From positions 1,240,001 through 1,304,000 of the forward strand of contig CP179212.1 of assembly GCA_051201675.1 (NCBI GenBank): DNA of 64,000 nucleotides, written 5' to 3'. The notes under the pieces were generated by a model. The model had not been told where the DNA came from, did not search any database, and worked only from the letters and a program-made list of their open reading frames with translations. This stretch comes from HTCC2207 sp002685195. Its GTDB lineage: Bacteria > Pseudomonadota > Gammaproteobacteria > Pseudomonadales > Porticoccaceae. The position numbers were made by a program, and so were the translations under genes. This document shows, piece after piece, positions 25,469 to 34,177 of the stretch; within the stretch, counting starts at the first letter, position 1, and every line of letters begins with the position of its first letter.

Positions 25469-26206
25469 TCATTCGCTCAATTCCCAGCTATTTTCTTTGA
25501 AAAACTCCATTGGCTGATATTTTTTCTTGTAGCTCATCTTCTGGCAGTTCTCTATCCAGTATCCCAGATAAACATAGGGTTTATTTAACTTAGCCGCAAG
25601 GGAGATTTGAAACAAAATAGCGAAATTACCAAGCCCGCGCTTATTAAGTGACGGGTCAAAGTAGGTGTAGATGGCCGAGAGTGAGTCGGGCAGTACATCG
25701 ACTACTGCACATCCAATCAGTTTACCAGCTATTCTAAATTCAAAATATTGAGTGCACTCCCATGTCGCTCCCAGGAATTGCTCAAATTGGTCTCTTGATG
25801 GGGGGTACATGTCACCATCTTTATGGCGCTCATTGATGTAATTCTCGTACAACGGATAATGCTCCGCTGTATCTATGCTCTGTCGTTGCTGCACATCAAT
25901 ATCGTCATTTTGCTTCATACAGCGTTTTTGAGCGCGATTCTGGGTGAATTGGTGCACAACGACTCTGGTCGGGATGCAAGCACTGCAGGTACCGCACATT
26001 GGGGTGTACAGGTAGGGGCCACTTCGACGAAATCCAATTTGAGCAAGACGAGTATAGAGAGAGGCTTCGATCACTAGCTCTGGATCAACAAAAGCGGTGG
26101 TTGATTGTTCTCCTTCAAGGTAACTGCAAGCGTGCGGAGCAGTTTTTAGAATCTTTATGCGTCTTATTTGAGCTGATGCATCTGTTGCCATTGAAGAATT
26201 GCTCAT
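25469..26206 (-). CDS. bpt: Aspartate/glutamate leucyltransferase (bacterial Ate1-like protein)
   Basis: A 245-residue aminoacyl-tRNA-protein transferase. The N-terminal Cys-rich segment H-A-C-S-Y-L-E-G and P-M-C-G-T-C-S-A-C (zinc/heme-type Cys) is present, and the C-terminal GNAT-like half has S-A-I-Y-T-Y-F-D-P and Y-V-Y-L-G-Y-W-I with M-S-Y-K-K-K-Y-Q-P. Bpt adds Leu to N-terminal Asp or Glu, creating primary degrons for ClpS. It lies 23 bases downstream of aat on the same strand. Confidence 0.95.
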   Translation of the reverse strand: MSNSSMATDASAQIRRIKILKTAPHACSYLEGEQSTTAFVDPELVIEASLYTRLAQIGFRRSGPYLYTPMCGTCSACIPTRVVVHQFTQNRAQKRCMKQNDDIDVQQRQSIDTAEHYPLYENYINERHKDGDMYPPSRDQFEQFLGATWECTQYFEFRIAGKLIGCAVVDVLPDSLSAIYTYFDPSLNKRGLGNFAILFQISLAAKLNKPYVYLGYWIENCQKMSYKKKYQPMEFFKENSWELSE

Positions 26207-26229
26207 TGATTGGTCAGAGTAAGACTAGC

Positions 26230-26949
26230 TTATGACCCATTTGTTAACAAGGCCTCTGTCCACTGGCTTTGCTGAGGAAAGCTCCATCCTCGTTTTATAC
26301 AGGGAGTTTTCTGTAATTCCTTTAAAAAAACTGACCTTTTAATGGAGTGTGCCCCAAGGGATGTCAGGTGTGGATTAACCAGCTGACAGTCTAGCCATTT
26401 CATTCCACTGACTTGCATCCATTGGCAAAGATGGGCAATCGCGATCTTGGAGCCATTATCAACGGCGCTGAACATTGACTCGCCGCAAAATATCTTACCA
26501 ATTAACACCCCGTAAATACCTCCAACGAGGTTATCCTGTTGCCATACTTCTACACAGTGGGCATAACCCTGGTGAAATAACTCTATGTAAGCCTCAATCA
26601 TTTCATCGGTTATCCATGTGCCACCGTCATCTCGAGGCTTGGCGCAGGCACTTATAACCTTCTCAAATGCGGTATCTCCGGTCACTGTATAGCGGTTCTG
26701 TCTTAGTAATCGGCGCAGTCTACTAGAAATATACAGGTTTTCTGGCTCAATAATGCAGCGGGTAGAGGGGTTCCACCAAAGGATAGGGTCATCGTCTTGA
26801 AACCAGGGAAAGATTCCCTGGCTATAGGCGGCTAGTAGCGTATCTGGACTGAGGTTTCCGCCCACTGCGAGGAGGCCATCGGGGTCATCCAGGGCGTTAT
26901 CTGGTGATGGAAACTCTGGATGGTCTTGGTCCATTAATACAAGCTTCAT
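26230..26949 (-). CDS. aat: Leucyl/phenylalanyl-tRNA-protein transferase
   Basis: A 239-residue protein, the usual size. Family motifs include G-L-L-A-V-G-G-N-L-S near residue 25, A-Y-S-Q-G-I-F-P-W-F, W-W-N-P-S-T-R-C, W-I-T-D-E-M-I-E-A-Y, G-G-I-Y-G-V-L-I-G and F-C-G-E-S-M-F-S. Aat transfers Leu or Phe from tRNA to N-terminal Arg or Lys, marking the protein for ClpS-ClpAP. It stands between trxB and bpt on the same strand. Confidence 0.96.
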   Translation of the reverse strand: MKLVLMDQDHPEFPSPDNALDDPDGLLAVGGNLSPDTLLAAYSQGIFPWFQDDDPILWWNPSTRCIIEPENLYISSRLRRLLRQNRYTVTGDTAFEKVISACAKPRDDGGTWITDEMIEAYIELFHQGYAHCVEVWQQDNLVGGIYGVLIGKIFCGESMFSAVDNGSKIAIAHLCQWMQVSGMKWLDCQLVNPHLTSLGAHSIKRSVFLKELQKTPCIKRGWSFPQQSQWTEALLTNGS

Positions 26950-26991
26950 AGAGCATCACTTTTCCGGTAGCTATCAACACCCCAGCAGGTT

Positions 26992-27936
26992 CTACTCGTC
27001 GAGATATCGCTCAGCATCTAAAGCAGCCATACAGCCGCTTCCAGCTGAGGTTACTGCTTGGCGATACACATGATCGGCAACATCGCCGGCTGCAAAAACA
27101 CCTCTGACGCTCGTTTCAGTAGCATTGCCCGCTAAACCGCCAGCAATAGTGAGGTACCCGTCTTTCATTGCAAGCTTATCAGTGAAGATGTCAGTGTTTG
27201 GTTTATGTCCTATGGCAATGAACACTCCAGAGACTTGTATCTCCTTGGTTTCGCCGGTTCCAGAGGCAGCAAGCCGCATGCCAGTGACGCCAGCATCATC
27301 CCCAAGGACTTCATCAAGATTCTGATTCCACTCGATGGTGATATTGCCATTCTTTTCCTTCTCAAATAGCTTATCTTGAAGCATTTTTTCAGCGCGCAGC
27401 TTGTCTCTTCGGTGCACTAACACCACCTCTGAGCAAATATTTGACAGATATAGTGCTTCTTCAACGGCTGTATTTCCACCGCCGACAACAGCGACCTTCT
27501 GATTTCGGTAGAAGAACCCATCACATGTAGCGCAAGCAGAAACTCCTTTGCCCATAAAAGCCTCTTCTGACGGCAGCCCCAAGTACTGGGCAGAGGCTCC
27601 TGTTGAAATGATTAAAGCATCGCAGGTGTAGTGATTTGAGCCGGTTAATTTAAAAGGTTTTTCTGATAAGTCTACGGATTCGATATGATCAAAAATTGTT
27701 TTAGTATCAAAGCGTTCCGCGTGTTTTTGCATGCGATTCATTAAGTCAGGTCCCTGAACTCCTTCGTCATCTCCTGGCCAGTTATCAACATCCGTTGTGG
27801 TGGTTAATTGGCCCCCTTGTTGTATGCCCGTAATAACTACGGGGGCGAGGTTAGCGCGAGCTGCATAAACAGCTGCTGTCCAACCGGCTGGACCAGAACC
27901 AAGGATAATCAGAGGGTAATGTTGTGAATCAGGCAT
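26992..27936 (-). CDS. trxB: Thioredoxin reductase
   Basis: A 314-residue FAD/NADPH enzyme. It has the N-terminal FAD loop G-S-G-P-A-G-W-T-A-A (about 12-21), the redox-active A-C-A-T-C-D-G near residue 136, the NADPH loop G-G-G-N-T-A-V-E-E-A, and the late G-V-F-A-A-G-D-V-A-D. Length is standard. It reduces thioredoxin, the electron donor of the PAPS reductase encoded by cysH in this window. It is upstream of aat on the same strand. Confidence 0.96.
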   Translation of the reverse strand: MPDSQHYPLIILGSGPAGWTAAVYAARANLAPVVITGIQQGGQLTTTTDVDNWPGDDEGVQGPDLMNRMQKHAERFDTKTIFDHIESVDLSEKPFKLTGSNHYTCDALIISTGASAQYLGLPSEEAFMGKGVSACATCDGFFYRNQKVAVVGGGNTAVEEALYLSNICSEVVLVHRRDKLRAEKMLQDKLFEKEKNGNITIEWNQNLDEVLGDDAGVTGMRLAASGTGETKEIQVSGVFIAIGHKPNTDIFTDKLAMKDGYLTIAGGLAGNATETSVRGVFAAGDVADHVYRQAVTSAGSGCMAALDAERYLDE

Positions 27937-28148
27937 AAAAGTCTCTATCTAGTAAGTTTTCTTTCAATTTTGCGCGCAGACGCGACAAGGGTGGTCATCA
28001 TAATGGTTCAAATGACTTACGCCAATTACCTTTTTTAATTTATTCTATTGTTATATTTTATTGAACGATAATTTCAGCCCTGTGATCTTTTGTTTATGCG
28101 ATAATCAGCTACAATTAGGAACCGGATAAATACATAGGGATCAGTTCG

Positions 28149-30518
28149 TTGAGTACCGATAAGTCGAAACAAACCAAGAAGAAGCTTTCCGGCCATCCTG
28201 AGTCCAGCTCTCGTAGCAAACTTCTTTTAGCTGAAGGGGCGCTCATTGGTTGGGTTGCACTCTGTTTGATCTTACTGCTGGCACTACTCAGCTATTCCCC
28301 AGAAGATCCCGGCTGGTCACATACTGGCAGTCGAGAAGGTGTAGCTAATCTGATAGGCCCTGCAGGGGCTTGGATGTCAGACATATCTTTTGCTTTGTTT
28401 GGACTGATGGCTTACTTGTTGCCTGTTTTGTTGGGTGTAAGAGCTCTGCAGATATTACGGACCTACTTCCTTCGTGAACCCAGTGAGTTCGACTCAGCGA
28501 CGGTTGTCCTGAGAGTCGTTGGATTCATGCTAGTGATGATCAGCGCAACATCCTTGGCCAATATTCAATACGAAGATATCGCAAATACCTACCCAGAAGG
28601 CATGGGCGGTATTTTGGGTGAGTATGTTGGTGTGGCGATCATCTCTATGTTCAGTCATACCGGCAGTACGCTCTTATTGCTAGCGCTATTTTTATTTGGT
28701 TTAACTGTCTTTGCCGATATCTCATGGATTAAGTTGATAGATTATCTTGGAATGTCAACCATTGTGATTGGCGGAAAGGCCCGAAACTATTATAGCCAGC
28801 GAAGCATACAACGAAAGGAAGCTAAAAAAGCAAAGGCGGCAGTCAGTGAACGATTAGTGAGGGTAGAGAGTGCGGCTAAAAGAAAAGAAACTAAAGTGCC
28901 ACCGGTAATACAGCCCGTCACCCAGAGTAAGCGCCCAAGCCCGCGAGTGCTCCGAGAAAAACAGCAAAAGCTTTTTGATGATTCAGAACTCGTTGGATCA
29001 TTGCCTCAAATTAATCTGCTAGACCCACCCGACAAGTCAGGTGCAACGGGCTATTCAGCCGATTCGCTAGAGCATCTGTCTCGTTTGCTTGAGCTAAAAT
29101 TACAGGACTTTGGTATTACTGCAGAGGTGACTGAGGTTTTGCCAGGGCCCGTTGTCACGCGATTTGAAATTCAGCCTGCGCCAGGAATTAAAGTGAGCCG
29201 TATCAGTGGATTGGCTAAGGACTTAGCCCGGTCCATGGCGGTAATTAGTGTGCGTGTTGTAGAGGTTATTCCTGGTAAATCTGTTGTCGGTATCGAGATA
29301 CCTAATGAAAAGAGAGAGATGGTGCGACTTAGTGAAGTTATCTCCTCCGAGGCTTTTGATCGCTCTAGCTCACCTTTGACACTAGCATTAGGTAACGATA
29401 TTGCGGGGATTCCCACGGTGGCGGATCTTGCTCGCATGCCTCATCTGCTGGTGGCTGGAACCACCGGCTCAGGTAAGTCTGTGGGCATAAACGCCATGTT
29501 ACTAAGCCTATTGCTCAAAGCGTCACCCGATGAAGTTAAACTGATACTTATCGATCCAAAAATGCTAGAGCTGTCAATTTATGATGATATCCCGCATCTA
29601 TTGACTCCGGTGATCACCGACATGAAGGATGCTGCCAGCGGGTTGCGCTGGTGTGTCGGTGAAATGGAACGTCGCTATAAACTAATGGCTGCACTTGGAG
29701 TAAGGAATATAGCGGGTTACAACCGAAAAATTGAAGATGCCATTAAAGCAGGAAATCCTATTGTGGACCCTCTATGGACGTTTGATCCGTCTACTGTGGG
29801 TTGGGATGAGACAGAGGAGCCGCCGGAAGCTCCTATGCTGGAGGCGTTGCCATACATTGTCGTTGTGATTGATGAATTTGCTGACATGATGATGATAGTT
29901 GGTAAGAAAGTGGAACAGCTCATTGCTCGAATTGCTCAAAAGGCTCGCGCAGCAGGCATTCATCTTATTTTAGCGACTCAGAGGCCCTCAGTGGACGTTA
30001 TAACGGGTCTTATAAAAGCTAATGTGCCAACACGTATTGCCTTCCAAGTGTCCTCTAAGATAGATTCTAGGACGATTTTAGACCAAGGTGGAGCCGAACA
30101 GCTGCTCGGCCACGGCGATATGCTCTACTTGCCTCCGGGAACTAGCGTTCCTGAGCGTATTCACGGCGCATTTGTTGATGATCATGAGGTTCATAAGGTA
30201 GTGGCGGACTGGAAACGTCGCGGTACGCCTAGCTACCTATCGGATATTACTGATGAGGCTAGTGTTTCCTCTATCGCGGTTCCTGGGTTCGACACTACTG
30301 ATGAGAATGGCGATGATGCGGAGTCTGATCCTTTGTACGATGAAGCGGTTGCCTTTGTTCTGGAAAGTGGAAAGGCATCAATATCCTCTGTTCAGCGTAA
30401 GCTAAGGGTCGGCTATAACCGCGCTGCTAGACTTATTGAGCAAATGGAAGCCAGCGGAGTGGTCAGTCCTATGAGTAGCAATGGTAGTCGAGAGATTCTG
30501 GCCCCTAATAACAACTGA
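28149..30518 (+). CDS. ftsK: DNA translocase FtsK
   Basis: A 789-residue septal DNA pump. The N-terminus carries four or so membrane segments (about 28-50, 75-100, 120-140, 165-190), followed by a short basic linker, much shorter than in E. coli. The motor has A-G-T-T-G-S-G-K-S (Walker A) and Y-I-V-V-V-I-D-E-F-A-D (Walker B). The C-terminal winged-helix gamma domain (last 65 residues: S-S-V-Q-R-K-L-R-V-G-Y-N-R-A) reads KOPS sites and activates XerCD. The start is a TTG with an AGGGA leader. It is followed by lolA, as in many gammaproteobacteria. Confidence 0.96.
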   Translation: MSTDKSKQTKKKLSGHPESSSRSKLLLAEGALIGWVALCLILLLALLSYSPEDPGWSHTGSREGVANLIGPAGAWMSDISFALFGLMAYLLPVLLGVRALQILRTYFLREPSEFDSATVVLRVVGFMLVMISATSLANIQYEDIANTYPEGMGGILGEYVGVAIISMFSHTGSTLLLLALFLFGLTVFADISWIKLIDYLGMSTIVIGGKARNYYSQRSIQRKEAKKAKAAVSERLVRVESAAKRKETKVPPVIQPVTQSKRPSPRVLREKQQKLFDDSELVGSLPQINLLDPPDKSGATGYSADSLEHLSRLLELKLQDFGITAEVTEVLPGPVVTRFEIQPAPGIKVSRISGLAKDLARSMAVISVRVVEVIPGKSVVGIEIPNEKREMVRLSEVISSEAFDRSSSPLTLALGNDIAGIPTVADLARMPHLLVAGTTGSGKSVGINAMLLSLLLKASPDEVKLILIDPKMLELSIYDDIPHLLTPVITDMKDAASGLRWCVGEMERRYKLMAALGVRNIAGYNRKIEDAIKAGNPIVDPLWTFDPSTVGWDETEEPPEAPMLEALPYIVVVIDEFADMMMIVGKKVEQLIARIAQKARAAGIHLILATQRPSVDVITGLIKANVPTRIAFQVSSKIDSRTILDQGGAEQLLGHGDMLYLPPGTSVPERIHGAFVDDHEVHKVVADWKRRGTPSYLSDITDEASVSSIAVPGFDTTDENGDDAESDPLYDEAVAFVLESGKASISSVQRKLRVGYNRAARLIEQMEASGVVSPMSSNGSREILAPNNN

Positions 30519-30541
30519 GGCTATCAGAAAGTAGTATTCTT

Positions 30542-31168
30542 ATGAAATTTCATTCAGTTCTTCTGTGCTTTTTGGTCAGCCTATCTGTTGGTTCGGTGAA
30601 GGCTGCTAACCCAGAGCAAAACCTTGCCGACCTTATGTCACCTGCGGCTAAAATTAGCGCCAACTTTTCTCAAAAGCTGTTCGATGCGGATGGATTTGAA
30701 ATGGACAGCTCAAGCGGCCTCTTTAGTGTTGCTAGGCCAAAGCAAATACTTTGGCATACCACTGAGCCCTTGGAGCAAAAGGTGGTTTCTAACGGCAAAG
30801 TGGTATGGATTTATGACCCTGATCTTGCTCAGGTTATTATTGAACCAGCTGAGCGAATACTGAGCGGAAGCCCAATAGCCTTGTTTTCGGGGAATTTGTC
30901 CGATATCCAACGGCACTATGCAGTGGCAGAGGAGTATCGCGCCAACACGGCTGTATTCTCTCTAGTTCCTACTAGTAAAACCAGTTTATTTAAAGAGATC
31001 ACAATTGTCTTTGTTGATGGAGTACCCGATTCAATTGCTCTAACTGATACCCTCAGTCAAAAGACCAAAATCCAGTTTGGTAATGTAAACCTGAACCCAG
31101 CGCTTGATGACACTGCATTCGACTTTGTAGTTCCTGCTGATGTTGATGTGATTAACAATGTCAGATGA
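30542..31168 (+). CDS. lolA: Outer-membrane lipoprotein carrier protein LolA
   Basis: A 208-residue periplasmic chaperone with a signal peptide ending near V-K-A-A. The LolA fold is recognisable: I-S-A-N-F-S-Q-K-L then G-L-F-S-V-A-R-P, I-L-W-H-T-T-E-P, V-W-I-Y-D-P-D-L near the middle, and F-G-N-V-N-L-N-P near the end. It carries lipoproteins from LolCDE to LolB. It lies 23 bases after ftsK and overlaps rarA by 11 bases. Confidence 0.93.
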   Translation: MKFHSVLLCFLVSLSVGSVKAANPEQNLADLMSPAAKISANFSQKLFDADGFEMDSSSGLFSVARPKQILWHTTEPLEQKVVSNGKVVWIYDPDLAQVIIEPAERILSGSPIALFSGNLSDIQRHYAVAEEYRANTAVFSLVPTSKTSLFKEITIVFVDGVPDSIALTDTLSQKTKIQFGNVNLNPALDDTAFDFVVPADVDVINNVR

Positions 31169-32504
31169 TCTGTTTAGCCAAGCTGTATACAAGCCTTTAG
31201 CTGCGCGTATGCGACCTGATAGCTTAGATGGGTTCTACGGACAGCAGCATCTTATAGGACCAAATCGGCCGCTGAGAGAAGCAATCGATAGCGGGATGTT
31301 GCATTCGATGATCTTTTGGGGTCCTCCAGGGGTTGGTAAAACAACCTTAGCCAAGATGATTGCTCATAAAGTTGATGCCCATTTTGAAAGTATCTCTGCG
31401 GTACTGTCTGGGGTCAAAGAGATACGCGCTGCTGTTGCTAAGGCACAGGAGCAGCGCGATATTCGTGGCCGTAAAACTATATTGTTCGTTGATGAGGTGC
31501 ATCGATTCAATAAGTCTCAACAGGATGCCTTTCTCCCTTTTGTTGAGGATGGGACTATCGTATTTGTCGGTGCTACCACAGAGAACCCATCCTTTGATCT
31601 GAACAATGCACTACTTTCACGCTGTCGAGTGTATGTCTTAAAGAGCCTTACAAATAGCGATATAAAAACCGTGGTTTCCCATGCTTTGGCGGACTCAGAG
31701 CGCGGCTTGGGGGCCCAAGGTTTAACTCTTGAGGATGAAGCACTTGATCTGCTAGCTGCGGCTGCGGATGGCGATGCACGTCGGGCTTTGAACCTCCTTG
31801 AAATAGCTAGTGATCTTGGAGCACAGGGCAGTAGCGAATCAGTAATTGATAAAGAAGTTCTCGAGCAGATTTTGGTTGGAGATAGCCGGCGCTTTGACAA
31901 AGGTGGTGAGTATTTTTACGATCAAATATCAGCACTTCATAAATCAATACGGGGATCCTCGGTGGATGCTGGTCTATACTGGTTATGCCGAATGCTGGAC
32001 GGTGGGTGTGACCCCATTTATCTGGCTAGACGTTTGGTTCGCATAGCAAATGAGGATATTGGCAATGCAGACCCTAGGGCTCTAGAGCTAGCATTGAACG
32101 CTTGGAGTGTACAAGAGAGATTGGGCAGCCCGGAAGGGGAGCTAGCACTCGCGCAATCGGTTATCTATATGGCTGCGGCGGCAAAAAGTAATGCTGTATA
32201 CAGCGCTTTTAATGCGGTGATGGCAGATGTAAAATCGTTGCCGAGTTACGATGTGCCATTGCATTTGCGTAATGCACCCACTTCGTTGATGAAAGATCTG
32301 GATTATGGCAAAGATTATCGTTATGCCCATAATGAAGAGGGCGCTTACGCATTAGGCGTGAGCTATTTGCCTGAGGAATTGGCGGGAAAGCAATACTATT
32401 TCCCCACTGATCGTGGTTTAGAGAAGAAGATTAGTGAAAAACTAGATTACTTGCGCAGTCTGGACGATACTGGCGCCCTCGACAAACATAAGGATCATCA
32501 GTAA
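31158..32504 (+). CDS. rarA: Replication-associated recombination protein A (MgsA/RarA), AAA+ ATPase
   Basis: A 448-residue clamp-loader-like ATPase. It has F-W-G-P-P-G-V-G-K-T-T (Walker A, about 52-62), L-F-V-D-E-V-H-R-F (Walker B), G-A-T-T-E-N-P-S-F sensor 1 and D-G-D-A-R-R-A-L-N sensor 2, then the tetramerisation domain. It acts at stalled replication forks. It overlaps lolA, and its stop overlaps the crcB start by one base (TAATG). Confidence 0.95.
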   Translation: MSDDLFSQAVYKPLAARMRPDSLDGFYGQQHLIGPNRPLREAIDSGMLHSMIFWGPPGVGKTTLAKMIAHKVDAHFESISAVLSGVKEIRAAVAKAQEQRDIRGRKTILFVDEVHRFNKSQQDAFLPFVEDGTIVFVGATTENPSFDLNNALLSRCRVYVLKSLTNSDIKTVVSHALADSERGLGAQGLTLEDEALDLLAAAADGDARRALNLLEIASDLGAQGSSESVIDKEVLEQILVGDSRRFDKGGEYFYDQISALHKSIRGSSVDAGLYWLCRMLDGGCDPIYLARRLVRIANEDIGNADPRALELALNAWSVQERLGSPEGELALAQSVIYMAAAAKSNAVYSAFNAVMADVKSLPSYDVPLHLRNAPTSLMKDLDYGKDYRYAHNEEGAYALGVSYLPEELAGKQYYFPTDRGLEKKISEKLDYLRSLDDTGALDKHKDHQ

Positions 32505-32875
32505 TGCATTGGTTTGCGGTTGCCATCGGAGGTGCACTGGGTTCAATGGCTCGATATGCACTGAGCGCTTGGATTTTCGATGTCTCTAGTCATAAATTCC
32601 CTTACGCAACTTTGACGGTAAACGTCATTGGTAGTTTTGTTATGGGTATTCTCTTTGTAATTATTGTTGAAAAAGCAGCGTTGCCAGCCGAAATGCGAAG
32701 TCTACTGATGATTGGCTTTTTAGGTGCATTTACAACGTTTTCCGCGTTCTCGCTAGATGCCCTAGGTCTGTGGCAAAATGGCCATGTTTTTCTGTCGCTA
32801 GTATATATGCTGGCGACGGTTGTTTTATGTCTGGTCGCCATCAGCAGTGCGATCTGGCTAACCAGATTATTGTAA
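32504..32875 (+). CDS. crcB: Fluoride ion channel CrcB/Fluc
   Basis: A 123-residue membrane protein with four transmembrane segments. Signatures are G-G-A-L-G-S-M-A-R-Y, T-L-T-V-N-V-I-G-S-F and G-F-L-G-A-F-T-T-F-S-A-F-S. It works as a dual-topology dimer that lets fluoride out of the cell. There is no fluoride riboswitch in front, since the gene is coupled to rarA by a one-base overlap. Confidence 0.95.
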   Translation: MHWFAVAIGGALGSMARYALSAWIFDVSSHKFPYATLTVNVIGSFVMGILFVIIVEKAALPAEMRSLLMIGFLGAFTTFSAFSLDALGLWQNGHVFLSLVYMLATVVLCLVAISSAIWLTRLL

Positions 32876-32885
32876 GGAATACATT

Positions 32886-34163
32886 ATGATTGACCCGAAG
32901 CTATTGCGTTCGGATTTAGCATCTATCGCCAAACAGCTTAAAGTTAAGGGCTTTGACCTCGATTGCGAGGCTTTTTTGGCCCTTGAGTCTGAGCGAAAAG
33001 CATTGCAATTAGAGGCAGAAAGTCTACAACAAGAGCGTAATGCCTATGCCAAGTCCATGGGTAAGTTAATGGGCGAAGCAAAAGCTAAAGGGGAGGATGT
33101 TGAGCCGCTTAAACTAAAAGGCGAAAAGCTTAAGAATGATTCTGCTGCTGCTGATGCGGCGTTGGCCGATGTGCAGGTTCAACTGGACGATCTTGTTCAA
33201 GGCATTCCTAATCTCCCCCATGAGTCAGTTCCGGCGGGTAGCGATGAAAATGATAACGTGGAAGTGCGAACCTGGGGCACACCCAAGCAGTTTGATTTTG
33301 ATGTCAAAGACCACGTTGATTTGGGTGCTGAGCTTGGTGGATTGGATTTTGATGTTGCTGCCAAGATAACAGGATCGCGTTTTTCTCAAATGCGTGGCGG
33401 TTTGGCTAGCCTGCATCGAGCATTGACCCAATTTATGCTCAACACACATATTTATCAGCATGGCTATGAAGAGGTTTATGTCCCCTATATTGTTAACCGA
33501 GACTCTCTCTTTGGAACTGGCCAATTACCAAAATTCGAGGAAGATCTGTTTAAGCTTGAAGATGATAGGGGTTTCTATCTGATTCCCACAGCTGAAGTGC
33601 CAGTGACCAATATCTATCGAGACGCTATTGTTGATGTGTTGCCGGTTAAAATGGTGGCACATACGCCCTGTTTTCGCAGTGAAGCGGGCTCCTACGGGCG
33701 TGATACTCGCGGTATGATCCGTCAACATCAGTTCGAAAAAGTTGAGATGGTGCAGTTTGTTCATCCCAGTGACTCTTGGGACGCCTTAGAGGAGCTTGTG
33801 GGGCATGCAGAAGTCATATTGCAACAGCTCGATCTGCCTTATCGCACGGTCACCCTATGCGGTGGAGACCTAGGATTCTCAGCAGCAAAAACCTACGATA
33901 TTGAAGTATGGTTACCTTCACAAGAGAAGTATCGAGAGATTTCATCATGCAGTAATTTTGTTGATTTTCAAGCTCGTCGCATGAAAGCACGCTATAGAAA
34001 TGATCAAGGAAAACCCGAGTTATTGCATACGCTTAATGGGTCTGGATTGGCGGTAGGTCGAACTTTACTGGCGGTGATGGAAAACTATCAGCAAGCAGAT
34101 GGTTCAATCGAGATACCTAAAGTGTTGCAGCCTCTTATGCATGGCTTGACAAGCATAGGATAG
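32886..34163 (+). CDS. serS: Seryl-tRNA synthetase
   Basis: A 425-residue class II synthetase. The N-terminal coiled-coil arm (about 30-105) is followed by T-A-E-V-P-V-T-N, motif 2 (C-F-R-S-E-A-G-S-Y-G-R-D-T-R-G) and motif 3 (L-N-G-S-G-L-A-V-G-R-T). Length is standard. It is ten bases behind crcB with an AAGGA ribosome site, and cysG follows at 14 bases. Confidence 0.97.
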   Translation: MIDPKLLRSDLASIAKQLKVKGFDLDCEAFLALESERKALQLEAESLQQERNAYAKSMGKLMGEAKAKGEDVEPLKLKGEKLKNDSAAADAALADVQVQLDDLVQGIPNLPHESVPAGSDENDNVEVRTWGTPKQFDFDVKDHVDLGAELGGLDFDVAAKITGSRFSQMRGGLASLHRALTQFMLNTHIYQHGYEEVYVPYIVNRDSLFGTGQLPKFEEDLFKLEDDRGFYLIPTAEVPVTNIYRDAIVDVLPVKMVAHTPCFRSEAGSYGRDTRGMIRQHQFEKVEMVQFVHPSDSWDALEELVGHAEVILQQLDLPYRTVTLCGGDLGFSAAKTYDIEVWLPSQEKYREISSCSNFVDFQARRMKARYRNDQGKPELLHTLNGSGLAVGRTLLAVMENYQQADGSIEIPKVLQPLMHGLTSIG

Positions 34164-34177
34164 CGGGTAACTCACTT

